From: Eggerthellaceae bacterium
GTDB lineage: Bacteria > Actinomycetota > Coriobacteriia > Coriobacteriales > Eggerthellaceae
NCBI GenBank assembly: GCA_009782615.1
Contig: WRIS01000001.1
Span: forward strand, 124,001 to 188,000
Direction of reading: 5' to 3'
DNA length: 64,000 bases
This document shows positions 1-7,888 of the stretch, piece after piece. The notes beneath the pieces are model-generated. The model saw nothing but the letters and a program-made list of their open reading frames with translations. It ran no database searches and was not told the DNA's origin. Made by a program: the position numbers and the translations under genes. The first letter of the stretch is position 1. Every line of letters starts with the position of its first letter.

Positions 1-1062
1 GGCATGGCAATCGTCTATGACGCTTCCCAGCTTGAAAAATACACGGCTGATGCCACGAAGATATCGCCTGACCATCCTGTTTATCTCGACCGTTTCTTGG
101 AAGGCGCCATCGAAGTTGATGTTGACGCGCTTTGTGACGGCGAGATGGTTTACGTGGGCGGCGTGCTTGAGCATATCGAAATGGCAGGTATCCATTCGGG
201 CGATTCGGCATGTTGTATGCCGCCGTTTTCGCTTTCCGAAGCCATCGTTTCGCAGCTGCGTTTAATCACGCGCCGCTTAGCGCTGCGCTTGGGCGTGGTG
301 GGGCTTATCAATATCCAGTTTGCCATTAAAGATACGATTATCTACGTTATCGAAGCCAACCCGCGGGCAAGCCGCACGGTACCCTTTGTGTCAAAGGCAA
401 CGGGGGTAGCTCTTGCGAAATGTGGTGCGCGCATCATGGCGGGAGAGAAAATCGCCGACATGAACCTTCCCGATGACGAAAAACGTCTGAGTTATTACTG
501 CGTGAAAGAAGCGGTGATGCCCTTTGGGCGTTTCCCAGGGACTGATGTGGTCTTAGGACCTGAGATGCGCTCGACAGGAGAAGTCATGGGAATCGCCCCG
601 AACTTCCCTGCAGCCTACGCCAAGACTCAGCTTGCGATTTCTTACAAACTGCCCGAAGCGGGCAAGGTGTTCCTTTCAGTGTGCGATCGCGACAAGCGCC
701 ACATCGTTGCTATTGCGCGCGATGTTGTAAGAATGGGCTTTACGCTGTTAGCAACGGCAGGTACGGCGCGTACTTTGCAGGCTGCGGGAATTCCTGTGGA
801 AGAAGTGAAGAAGGTGCACGAAACGGATTCAACCATCGTCAACGAAATCATGTCGGGCGAAGTTTCCTTGATGATAAATACGCCGCTGGGAAACCTCACG
901 CTTGACGACGGGTACTATCTGCGCTCGCTTGCGGTGCGCCACGGCATTAGCCACGTGACCACCCTTGCTGGAGCTCAGGCTCTGATTGCTGGCATGGAAG
1001 CCGCATCGGGGGCAGGGGCAGGACTTGAAATCAAAGCCTTGCAAGATTTGCCAGGGCTCTAA
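1..1062 (+). CDS. carB: Carbamoyl-phosphate synthase large subunit, C-terminal part (5' truncated by window)
   Basis: C-terminal third of the large subunit of carbamoyl-phosphate synthase, which makes carbamoyl phosphate for pyrimidine and arginine synthesis in the cytoplasm. The frame is open at base 1, so the gene begins outside the window and the ATG at base 4 is internal. Visible are the end of the second ATP-grasp domain, with EANPRASRTVPF near fragment residues 118-129, and an MGS-like allosteric domain from about residue 217 (GKVFLSVCDRDK, then ATAGTA). In other bacteria this domain binds regulators such as UMP. The gene heads carB-pyrK-pyrD-pyrF-pyrE. The last residues are Gly/Ala-rich and look unconserved. 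The family assignment is firm. Confidence 0.97.
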   Translation, partial: GMAIVYDASQLEKYTADATKISPDHPVYLDRFLEGAIEVDVDALCDGEMVYVGGVLEHIEMAGIHSGDSACCMPPFSLSEAIVSQLRLITRRLALRLGVVGLINIQFAIKDTIIYVIEANPRASRTVPFVSKATGVALAKCGARIMAGEKIADMNLPDDEKRLSYYCVKEAVMPFGRFPGTDVVLGPEMRSTGEVMGIAPNFPAAYAKTQLAISYKLPEAGKVFLSVCDRDKRHIVAIARDVVRMGFTLLATAGTARTLQAAGIPVEEVKKVHETDSTIVNEIMSGEVSLMINTPLGNLTLDDGYYLRSLAVRHGISHVTTLAGAQALIAGMEAASGAGAGLEIKALQDLPGL

Positions 1063-1094
1063 GATGGTGCTCGCTGCAAAAATAATGCGCCTTG

Positions 1095-1200
1095 CAACAA
1101 CGCCGCATGTCACAACAACACAGCGCACCACAACAACACAGCGTACCACAACAACACAGCGTACCACAACAACGCTGCGTGTCACAACAACGCCGCGTGG
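1095..1200 (+). repeat. 18-bp tandem repeat, six units, between carB and pyrK
   Basis: Six consecutive 18-base units start at 1095, 1113, 1131, 1149, 1167 and 1185 (the last is 16 bases). Each begins CAACAAC; the middle units read CAACAACACAGCGTACCA. The outer units differ mainly at bases 8-16. The array lies between the carB stop and the pyrK ribosome-binding site. It is rich in C and A and poor in G and T on the coding strand. It happens to be open in the pyrK frame and would encode Gln-rich hexapeptides, but the good ribosome-binding site lies downstream of it. Confidence 0.9.
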
Positions 1201-1217
1201 GTAGGGGAGGAATGCTT

Positions 1218-2042
1218 ATGGAAACACGGTTCGACGAACAAGGTATCGTGCGTGCAAACAAACCTGTTGGCGCGGGACTCTATCTCATGGAACTTGAGGC
1301 GGAAAAAACCGCGCACTCAATCGCGCCTGGTCAATTCGTCCACCTACGCTTGCCAAGGATGGAAGCCCATATCCTGCGCCGTCCGTTTTCAATATATTCT
1401 GCCACACCCGAAAACGCCACGATAGAAATACTCTATCAATGCGTCGGGTTTGGAACAGCGCACTTAAGTGAACTTCTCGTTGGCGAAGTCCTTGATGTGA
1501 TGGGACCGCTCGGAAACACTTGGCATACCCCTGATAGCGCCGAGCGCGCCCTGCTCGTAGGCGGCGGCGTTGGAGCGGCACCACTTTTTATGCTTGCCGA
1601 AGAACTTCTCGGCAAGGGTATTGCCTTTGATGTCGTGTTGGGCGCTCAAAGAAAAGATGCGCTCGTTTGTCGGACGCGCTTTGAAGCCTTGTTTATGGGC
1701 GGCTCCGTCCATGCTTTTTCTCTTGCTCACGCGAATTCCACCCTTTTTTGTGCAACTGATGATGGCAGCTTTGGTCATGGGGGCTTTTGTACGGAGTTAT
1801 CCAAAGATTTACTCAGCAAACAAGCGTATGACTATATGGCGGTATGCGGCCCCGAACCGATGATGCGCATTGCGGTGCAACAGGCGCTGGAATGCGACAC
1901 GCCATGTGAAGTTTCGCTTGAAAAAAGAATGGCGTGTGGGGTGGGTGCTTGCCTTTCGTGCGTGGTTGATACAAGCGAAGGCAAAAAGCGCTCCTGTGTT
2001 GACGGACCTGTCTTCGATGCACGGAAGGTGGTGTTTGCATGA
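1218..2042 (+). CDS. pyrK: Dihydroorotate dehydrogenase B, electron-transfer subunit
   Basis: PyrK passes electrons from NADH through FAD and a [2Fe-2S] cluster to PyrD (class 1B), making orotate formation NAD-dependent. The 274-residue product has the FAD-binding RRPFSIY near residue 55, a nucleotide-binding GGGVGAAPL near 115, and near the C-terminus the cluster cysteines CGVGACLSC plus a following Cys. The frame is open upstream to 1092 through a repeat. The strong GGGGAGGA at 1204-1211 sits 6 bases before ATG 1218 and touches ATG 1212, so 1218 is preferred. The stop overlaps the pyrD start (ATGA), indicating translational coupling. Confidence 0.95.
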   Translation: METRFDEQGIVRANKPVGAGLYLMELEAEKTAHSIAPGQFVHLRLPRMEAHILRRPFSIYSATPENATIEILYQCVGFGTAHLSELLVGEVLDVMGPLGNTWHTPDSAERALLVGGGVGAAPLFMLAEELLGKGIAFDVVLGAQRKDALVCRTRFEALFMGGSVHAFSLAHANSTLFCATDDGSFGHGGFCTELSKDLLSKQAYDYMAVCGPEPMMRIAVQQALECDTPCEVSLEKRMACGVGACLSCVVDTSEGKKRSCVDGPVFDARKVVFA

Positions 2043-2953
2043 GGGTGAAAATGCGGGTGAATCTCGGTGGCCTGGGCATGAAAAATCCCGTGACCACCGC
2101 ATCGGGAACCTTTGCTTCGGGGCGCGAATACAGCGATTTTGTCAAGCTTTCCGCCCTGGGTGCTCTCACGACAAAAGGAGTATCCCTTCATGCATGGGAA
2201 GGAAACGCTACTCCGCGCATTGCTGAAACTCCCTCAGGGATGCTCAATTCCATCGGGCTTCAAAATCCTGGGGTAAAAAAGTTCCTCGAAAATGATATAC
2301 CTTGGTTGCGCAAACAAAACGTGCCAATAATCGTCAATGTTTCAGGGCATACCTTAAACGAATATCTCATTTTGTTAAAAATTCTTGAAGAAGAAAAATC
2401 GATAGATGCCTACGAACTGAATATATCGTGTCCCAACGTTGATGCGGGAGGCATGACCTTTGGCAGCGATGTCAAAAGTGTTGAAGAAATAGTTACCCGC
2501 GCGCGTGCTCTGGCAACAAAACCTCTTATCGTAAAACTCACACCCAATGTGGGCGATATTGCCGAAATTGCGCGTGCGGCTGAAAGCTCGGGCGCTGATG
2601 CTCTTTCCCTTATCAACACCGTGCTCGGCATGGCAATCGATGCGCGCACCAAAAAACCTCTGCTCGCACGCGTGGTCGGAGGGCTTTCAGGCCCTGCCGT
2701 AAAGCCGATTGCGCTTCGCATGGTATACGAAACTTATCAGGCAGTAAGCATCCCTCTACTGGGGATGGGCGGCATCATGAACGGGGAAGATGCGGTTGAA
2801 TTTATGCTTGCAGGGGCAACGGCGGTGGCGGTGGGGACGGCGAATTTCGTCAACCCGCGCGCGACAATCGAGGTCATTGAAGGCATACAAAACTATTGTG
2901 AAATCTACGGCGTGAAAGACGTCAATGAACTTATAGGGGGACTGCAGTGTTAA
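2039..2953 (+). CDS. pyrD: Dihydroorotate dehydrogenase (NAD+), catalytic subunit
   Basis: FMN enzyme that oxidises dihydroorotate to orotate. The 304-residue protein starts in the typical way (VNLGGLGMKNPVTTASGTF). It carries NISCPN near residue 131 in the substrate-loop region, KLTPNVGDI near 168, and GMGGI near 243 for FMN phosphate binding. A class 1B catalytic subunit needs PyrK, and pyrK lies directly upstream with a 4-base ATGA overlap, so the two very probably form the heterotetrameric complex. A second in-frame ATG at 2051 is an alternative start. The gene overlaps pyrF by 7 bases. Confidence 0.96.
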   Translation: MRVKMRVNLGGLGMKNPVTTASGTFASGREYSDFVKLSALGALTTKGVSLHAWEGNATPRIAETPSGMLNSIGLQNPGVKKFLENDIPWLRKQNVPIIVNVSGHTLNEYLILLKILEEEKSIDAYELNISCPNVDAGGMTFGSDVKSVEEIVTRARALATKPLIVKLTPNVGDIAEIARAAESSGADALSLINTVLGMAIDARTKKPLLARVVGGLSGPAVKPIALRMVYETYQAVSIPLLGMGGIMNGEDAVEFMLAGATAVAVGTANFVNPRATIEVIEGIQNYCEIYGVKDVNELIGGLQC

Positions 2954-3681
2954 GCGATTTTGAACACCTCTCGGCGCGTGAGCGCATTATCGTGGCACTT
3001 GATTGTGGCAAAGAAGAAGCCTTAGCGCTTGCCGATGAACTTGTTGGGCACGCGCACTGGCTCAAAGTCGGCATGACCTTGTTTTATGAACAAGGACCTG
3101 CAATGGTGGGCGCTCTCAAGGAGCGGGGCTTCAAGGTGTTTTTGGACTTGAAGTTTCACGACATCCCTCATCAGGTGGCGGGTGCTGCGGCTTCTGCAAC
3201 ACTGAGCGGGGCGGACATGATAACGATGCACACGGTAGGCGGCATCGAAATGATGCGAAAAGCTCAAGTTCAAGCGGTGCAAACGGCGGCTGAACACGGC
3301 CTTGAAGCGCCAATTACCCTGGGTATTACGGTGCTCACCAGCATGGACAAGCAATCTCTTGAAGACATGGGCATTGCTCGTGAAGTTGTCGATCAGGTAT
3401 GCGCGCTGGCACAAACCGCCCAGCAGGCAAATCTTTCGGGAGTGGTGGCATCCCCGCAAGAAGCTGCGCTTTTGCGCGAACTTCTCGGGCAGGCGGCATA
3501 CATCGTAACCCCTGGTGTGCGTCCCGTAGGTGCTGCAATAGGAGACCAAAGCCGTGTGGCGACTCCGCTTCAGGCTCTGCGCGCGGGTGCCAGCCATATT
3601 GTGGTGGGACGTCCTATTACAGAAGCCACAAACCCACTTCAGGCCTTTGAGGACATTGTTGCAAGCATCGAAGCACCCTAA
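2947..3681 (+). CDS. pyrF: Orotidine 5'-phosphate decarboxylase
   Basis: Converts OMP to UMP, the last step of UMP synthesis. The 244-residue protein has the catalytic Asp-Lys-Asp array in FLDLKFHDIP near residue 62, an opening IIVALDCG, and the phosphate-binding IVTPGVRP and IVVGRPIT near the C-terminus. The start is a GTG at 2947, preceded by GGGGG at 2936-2940 and overlapping the pyrD stop by 7 bases, so it is probably co-translated. The gap of 148 bases to pyrE is unusually long for this operon and contains an imperfect direct repeat. Confidence 0.96.
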   Translation: MLSDFEHLSARERIIVALDCGKEEALALADELVGHAHWLKVGMTLFYEQGPAMVGALKERGFKVFLDLKFHDIPHQVAGAAASATLSGADMITMHTVGGIEMMRKAQVQAVQTAAEHGLEAPITLGITVLTSMDKQSLEDMGIAREVVDQVCALAQTAQQANLSGVVASPQEAALLRELLGQAAYIVTPGVRPVGAAIGDQSRVATPLQALRAGASHIVVGRPITEATNPLQAFEDIVASIEAP

Positions 3682-3741
3682 AGCTTTAAGCTTGCACCGA
3701 ATGAAGCGCTCAAGCCCCTTCAACACACACGAAATGCCCTC

Positions 3742-3807
3742 AGATACACAAGAAAGCGTGCAACTCATCACATAAGATACACAAGCGAGACGAACCATCA
3801 CATAAAG
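3742..3807 (+). repeat. Imperfect 30-33 bp direct repeat between pyrF and pyrE
   Basis: AGATACACAAG occurs at 3742-3752 and 3775-3785, each followed by CATCACATAA (3766-3775 and 3796-3805). The two copies are nearly adjacent and differ by a 3-base length change in the middle. Like the carB-pyrK repeat, the coding strand here is rich in A and C and poor in T. I see no hairpin or T run in it. Confidence 0.7.
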
Positions 3808-3829
3808 CACAAAAAGAAAGGAAACATAC

Positions 3830-4420
3830 ATGCAACGCGAAGAAATCCTCACCATACTGAAAGAAACAGGCTCGCTGAGAAGCGGGCACTTCAAACTTAC
3901 CAGCGGGCGCCACTCCGATTCCTACATCCAATGCGCGCGTATTCAGGAATACCCGACCCTCAACAATCGTCTTGCAGCCGAAGCGGTTAACCTCTTACCT
4001 GAAGGTCTCAAAATAGATCTCGTGGCGGCACCAGCGGTGGGCGGTATCGTGTTTGGCTATGCGGTTGCCGCAGCCCTCGATAAGCGCTTCATCTGGTCAG
4101 AAAGGGTTGATGGCGCCATGACTTTGCGGCGGAGCTTCGAAGTTAATCAAGGCGAAAACGTCTTGGTTTGTGAAGACGTTGTCACGACGGGCGGCTCCGT
4201 TCAAGAGCTCATCGAACTTATCGAAGCGGCAGGTGGAAATGTGGTCGGAGTCACTTCAATGATTTACCGCGGTGGAGCAATAAAATTCGATGTTGCCTAT
4301 TATCCTTTGATTGAACTTTTGACCCCGTCATGGGATCCATCCGAGTGTGAATTGTGTGCAAAGGGCATAAATATCGATTCTCCAGGGTCACGACACGTAA
4401 AACCCCGTGAAAAGCATTGA
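3830..4420 (+). CDS. pyrE: Orotate phosphoribosyltransferase
   Basis: Joins orotate and PRPP to give OMP. The 196-residue protein carries the PRPP-binding signature VLVCEDVVTTGGS near residue 108, and an N-terminal SGHFKLTSGRHSDSYIQ characteristic of the family. The C-terminal region has WDPSECELC, seen in the clade of PyrE proteins with extra cysteines. An AAAGGAAAC ribosome-binding site precedes ATG 3830. It is the last pyr gene of the run. The next gene, mihF, has its own promoter-like sequence. Confidence 0.95.
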   Translation: MQREEILTILKETGSLRSGHFKLTSGRHSDSYIQCARIQEYPTLNNRLAAEAVNLLPEGLKIDLVAAPAVGGIVFGYAVAAALDKRFIWSERVDGAMTLRRSFEVNQGENVLVCEDVVTTGGSVQELIELIEAAGGNVVGVTSMIYRGGAIKFDVAYYPLIELLTPSWDPSECELCAKGINIDSPGSRHVKPREKH

Positions 4421-4519
4421 AAAATCGGTATAATTCGGTATAGAATAGGTTACGGTTTATGTGACCAACCGTTTTGAGTGGTAAATTCGAAATAGAATGA
4501 AAAAAGAGGGATTTGCGAC

Positions 4520-4546
4520 TTGAAATGACTTATTGCATGGTAATAT
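4520..4546 (+). promoter_or_regulatory. Candidate promoter of mihF-gmk-rpoZ
   Basis: TTGAAA at 4520-4525 and TAATAT at 4541-4546, with TGG directly before the -10 (extended -10 type). The spacer is 15 bases, shorter than usual, so the extended -10 would carry recognition. It lies 36 bases before the mihF start. Confidence 0.4.
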
Positions 4547-4581
4547 CTCAAGAATTGTTTTGAGGAAAGAAGGAGAGAAAC

Positions 4582-4890
4582 ATGGCTATACCTCAGCTAA
4601 CCCCCGAAGAGCGTCAGGCAGCGCTGGAAAAAGCAAAAGCGGCGCGTATTCAGAGGGCACAGGTTCGTGAAGATCTGAAGGCTGGCAAGCTGTCCTTGGA
4701 AAAGGTTCTCAGCATGAAAAATGACGAAATCGTCGGCCGTATGAAGGTTTCCACGTTGATCGAAACCCTCCCGGGTTATGGCAAGGCAAAAGCAGAAAAG
4801 ATTATGAAAGAACTGCAAATTGCTGAAAGCCGTCGCCTTCGTGGCTTGGGCGCACGTCAACAAGCAGCGCTTTTGGAGCGTTTGGGCTAA
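4582..4890 (+). CDS. mihF: Actinobacterial integration host factor (mIHF)
   Basis: Small nucleoid protein of the actinobacterial mIHF type, unrelated in sequence to HU/IHF of Proteobacteria. It binds and bends DNA and is needed for phage integration in Mycobacterium. The 102-residue protein has the family pattern: basic N-terminal helix (TPEERQAALEKAKAARIQRA), then VSTLIETLPGYGKAKAEKIM near residues 54-74, a helix-two-turn-helix DNA-binding element, and the basic RRLRGLG tail. An AAGGAG site precedes ATG 4582. The neighbouring gmk and rpoZ match the usual actinobacterial order, a good lineage marker. Confidence 0.95.
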   Translation: MAIPQLTPEERQAALEKAKAARIQRAQVREDLKAGKLSLEKVLSMKNDEIVGRMKVSTLIETLPGYGKAKAEKIMKELQIAESRRLRGLGARQQAALLERLG

Positions 4891-4899
4891 ACCCCCTTT

Positions 4900-5478
4900 A
4901 TGCATCAAAGCGATTTGCGTCAAGGCAATCTATTTGTCGTATCTGGGCCATCAGGTGCTGGTAAGGGTACCCTGGTGGCTCATCTTTTGCAGGAACTTCC
5001 TGATGCTTGGGTATCGGTTTCAGTAACGACGCGAAAGCCGCGCAAAGACGAAATTGAAGGCAAGCAATACTTTTTCGTTGACGATGCCCACTTTGACGCG
5101 CTGATAGAACAGGATGCTCTTCTCGAATGGGCGTATGTCTATGGCGGGTGCCGTTACGGAACCTTACGCAAGACCGTAGAGGAACATATTGCGTGTGGAC
5201 AACAAGTCATCCTTGAAATAGACGTGCAAGGCGCTTTTCAAGTAAAAGAAAAGATGCCCGCTGCTCATCTCGTGTTTATCGAGCCGCCTGATTTAACCGT
5301 TTTGGAAAAACGTTTGCGTGGGCGGGGCACAGAAACGCAAGAGATGATAGAAAAAAGGTTGGACACGGCAAAAGTGGAGCTTTCCCAAAAAATGGAGTAT
5401 GATGTACGGCTGATAAACGATGACCTTGATGAGGCGGTTGCCGAACTGGTGTCATTTATTAATGAATGTGCTGATTAG
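4900..5478 (+). CDS. gmk: Guanylate kinase
   Basis: Phosphorylates GMP to GDP with ATP. The 192-residue protein has the P-loop SGPSGAGKGTL near residue 15, the GMP-binding SVTTRKPRKDEIEGKQYFFV near 45, and EIDVQGAFQVK near 105. It starts 9 bases after mihF with no clear ribosome-binding site, so translation may depend on coupling to mihF. Length and motifs are normal. Confidence 0.96.
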   Translation: MHQSDLRQGNLFVVSGPSGAGKGTLVAHLLQELPDAWVSVSVTTRKPRKDEIEGKQYFFVDDAHFDALIEQDALLEWAYVYGGCRYGTLRKTVEEHIACGQQVILEIDVQGAFQVKEKMPAAHLVFIEPPDLTVLEKRLRGRGTETQEMIEKRLDTAKVELSQKMEYDVRLINDDLDEAVAELVSFINECAD

Positions 5479-5496
5479 GATAAGGATTTAGGTTAC

Positions 5497-5757
5497 ATGA
5501 GCATTATCGAGCCAAGGATTGACGATTTATTAGAAGAAACCGATAACGACCGTTTCTTGCTCTGTGCGTTGGCATCAATTCGTGCCCACGACATCAATGA
5601 CATGATGCGCGGACAGCGTGACCGCGCGATTCAGTTGCAAACTGCGGTAGAAATAGCCCGCGCGGCTGACAAAAAGCCCTTGAGCCTTGCCTTTAACGAA
5701 ATATCACGGGGCGAGGTTTCTTTCGACCCCCAGTCGATAGACCTCAAGAACCACTAG
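5497..5757 (+). CDS. rpoZ: DNA-directed RNA polymerase omega subunit
   Basis: Small subunit that helps assemble beta-prime in RNA polymerase. The 86-residue protein opens with a variant of the usual omega N-terminus (RIDDLLEETDNDRFLLCALASIRAHDIND) and contains AVEIARAADKKPLSLAFNEIS. The ALASIRA segment matches the conserved helix that in other omegas reads RAR-(A/E)I. The position right after gmk supports the call. An AAGGA site precedes ATG 5497. The tail after residue 70 is short and acidic. Confidence 0.85.
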   Translation: MSIIEPRIDDLLEETDNDRFLLCALASIRAHDINDMMRGQRDRAIQLQTAVEIARAADKKPLSLAFNEISRGEVSFDPQSIDLKNH

Positions 5758-5781
5758 GGCGCCCAAGGCGCATCAACGCGC

Positions 5782-6960
5782 ATGTTTCAACGAATCTGTT
5801 TAGCTCACTATCATGAGATAGGACTCAAGGGGCACAACCGTGCTTCTTTCGAGATGCGTCTTTTGAAGAATCTCGAGCAACTTCTCCGCGATTTTCCCGT
5901 GGTAACTATCAAGCGTATTTCGGGCCGCATTTGTATCTATATCAAAGAGGGCACCGATTATGCTCTTGCCTGCGATTTGGCGAATCAGGTTTCAAAAGTT
6001 CCTGGTGTCGTGCGTGTTTCCAGCGGCTACAAATGCACGCGTGAGCTTGAAGTGTTTTACAAAGCTGCGGTATTGGCTATTGAAGACGCGGGTGAATTTT
6101 TGAGCTTCAAAGTTCAAGCGCGACGCAATCACACCGATTTCCCGATTGATTCCATGGAGATAAATCGTTTGGTTGGCGCGCATTTGTGCGATGTCTATCC
6201 CGACAAAAAGGTGCAGATGAAAGACCCCGACCTGACGGTCGCGGTTGAAGTGGTGCAAAGTTCGGCGTATGTGTATGCGCGCTCAATTGTGGGTATCGGC
6301 GGTTTGCCCGTGGGTGCTTCGGGGCGCGTTATGTGCCTGCTTTCTTCGGGCATTGATTCTCCCGTTGCGCTTTGGCGGATTGCGCGCAGGGGCGCCACCT
6401 GCAGCGCCGTTCATTTTTCAGGACGCCCCCAGACTTCATCAACGAGCGAATTTTTGGTCGCCGATATCGCTCGCGTGCTTCAAGAAACAGGGTGTATCAA
6501 GCGGGTTTATGTGGTTCCTTTCGGAGATTATCAGCGTGAAATAGCGGCTCTTGTTCCGCCTGAGCTGCGGGTTATCATGTATCGCCGCTTGATGTTTAAG
6601 GTTGCTGAAGCGCTCGCGCACCGAGAACGTGGTCGCGCTTTAGTGACGGGCGAAAGCCTCGGACAGGTTGCTTCACAGACCCTTGACAATATCGCGGCCA
6701 CCGACGAAGCGGTGAGCATGCCCGTGTTCAGACCGCTCATCGGCACCGACAAACAAGAAATAATCAAAGAAGCTAAGCAACTGGGAACCTTTGATATTTC
6801 TTCACAAGATGCTCCTGATTGCTGCACGCTGTTTATGCCGCGCAATCCCGAAACCCACGCGCGCTTGCACGACGTGCTTGAGGCGGAAGAAAAACTTCCT
6901 CTTGCCGACTGGATTCCTGAAATACTTGCCGCCACCGAACTTCTCAACTTCCACGTTTAA
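5782..6960 (+). CDS. thiI: tRNA 4-thiouridine sulfurtransferase ThiI
   Basis: Adenylates and thiolates U8 of tRNA; in some bacteria it also serves thiamine thiazole synthesis. The 392-residue protein has an N-terminal ferredoxin-like domain and a THUMP domain (roughly residues 60-165), then a PP-loop ATPase with SSGIDSPVALW near residue 190. It ends soon after the CCTLF motif and lacks the C-terminal rhodanese domain of the E. coli protein, as is normal in Gram-positives. It may therefore act only in tRNA thiolation. The start at ATG 5782 has only a weak ribosome-binding site. Confidence 0.93.
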   Translation: MFQRICLAHYHEIGLKGHNRASFEMRLLKNLEQLLRDFPVVTIKRISGRICIYIKEGTDYALACDLANQVSKVPGVVRVSSGYKCTRELEVFYKAAVLAIEDAGEFLSFKVQARRNHTDFPIDSMEINRLVGAHLCDVYPDKKVQMKDPDLTVAVEVVQSSAYVYARSIVGIGGLPVGASGRVMCLLSSGIDSPVALWRIARRGATCSAVHFSGRPQTSSTSEFLVADIARVLQETGCIKRVYVVPFGDYQREIAALVPPELRVIMYRRLMFKVAEALAHRERGRALVTGESLGQVASQTLDNIAATDEAVSMPVFRPLIGTDKQEIIKEAKQLGTFDISSQDAPDCCTLFMPRNPETHARLHDVLEAEEKLPLADWIPEILAATELLNFHV

Positions 6961-7008
6961 TCTTTCCCTATCTAATCGGTGTAGCTTTTCTGTCTAAAAA
7001 AGGCACAC

Positions 7009-7096
7009 TTTTCGTTCAATCCGCAGCAAGTTCTTATCGAATTCATGTTAGATTTTTCTGCATTTTTCGTTCAATCCGCAGCAACTTTTTATCGAA
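7009..7096 (+). repeat. Pair of 33-bp direct repeats, 55 bp apart, upstream of comEA
   Basis: Two near-identical 33-base copies lie at 7009-7041 and 7064-7096 and share TTTTCGTTCAATCCGCAGCA. They differ at two positions (7030 G against C, 7033 C against T). Their starts are 55 bases apart, close to five turns of B-DNA, so they would face the same side of the helix. They lie between thiI and the comEA ribosome-binding site. Confidence 0.85.
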
Positions 7097-7184
7097 AACT
7101 CATAGAACTTTTGTCTCCTTTTTAGGGGCAAGATAGTCCCTTGAAACAGAAGAGCCTTCAAGCATTCTAAGGAGGAAAAAACCT

Positions 7185-7880
7185 ATGCCCTTTCAAGAAA
7201 GCGCCGAGTCACTCAAGGCAAAAGCCCATATGAGCAACGTGAAAAACCCTGTGCTTCTGGGGATGGGGGTGCTGGTGTTGGTGGTGGTATTCTTCCTTTT
7301 TCAAAACGTGAGCGACCTTTTACACACCGAGACTTTCGCACTTCTCGGGCAAAGCAGCGAAAGCAACTTCGCAATCGATACCGCGCTTCAAACCGATGAA
7401 GAAAGCAGCAATACAGAAGAGGCGAACACCTTTTTTATCCACATTGGTGGCGCGGTTCAAAACCCAGGCATGTATGAACTCGAAGAAGGCGCTCGTGTCC
7501 AAGCCGCCGTAGAAGCAGCGGGGGGTTTTAGCGCCGAAGCATCGCCTCACACGGTTAATCTCGCGCGCAAACTTGTTGACGGCGAACAGATAATCATACC
7601 CACACAAGCCGAAGCTGAAGCATACCAAGACGCCACACCTTTTGGCGGCGCACAGGGCACGCAGCAAGGCTCACAGGAAGCCTCCTCGGACAAAGTCAAC
7701 ATCAACACGGCGACGATGGGAGATTTAGTTACTTTGCCTGGCATTGGCGAAGCAACGGCAAAAAAGATACTGGCTGACCGCGAAGCGAACGGTTCATTCA
7801 AAACGGTCGAAGAAATCATGCGGGTATCAGGAATTGGGGAAAAGAAATTCGCTAATTTGCTTCCCTATATCACGGTGTAG
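7185..7880 (+). CDS. comEA: Competence protein ComEA, membrane-anchored DNA receptor
   Basis: Binds incoming double-stranded DNA outside the membrane during natural transformation. The 231-residue protein has a membrane helix at about residues 20-45, an SLBB domain (FFIHIGGAVQNPGMYEL near residue 84), an acidic/Gln-rich linker, and a C-terminal double helix-hairpin-helix (VNINTATMGDLVTLPGIG near 172, then VSGIGEKKF). The strong AAGGAGG site fits ATG 7185. It is followed at 8 bases by comEC, the standard comEA-comEC pair. The other machinery (pilus, comF, dprA) is not in this window. Confidence 0.95.
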   Translation: MPFQESAESLKAKAHMSNVKNPVLLGMGVLVLVVVFFLFQNVSDLLHTETFALLGQSSESNFAIDTALQTDEESSNTEEANTFFIHIGGAVQNPGMYELEEGARVQAAVEAAGGFSAEASPHTVNLARKLVDGEQIIIPTQAEAEAYQDATPFGGAQGTQQGSQEASSDKVNINTATMGDLVTLPGIGEATAKKILADREANGSFKTVEEIMRVSGIGEKKFANLLPYITV

Positions 7881-7888
7881 GGAAAGCT

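Noticed and set aside
1092-1217. Gln-rich N-terminal extension of PyrK through the 18-bp repeats
   Set aside because: The frame is open by chance; the strong ribosome-binding site at 1204-1211 and family alignment support the start at 1218.
3022-3894. 290-codon minus-strand frame across pyrF
   Set aside because: Composition is Cys/His/Arg-rich as expected for an antisense shadow, and it overlaps two well-supported genes.
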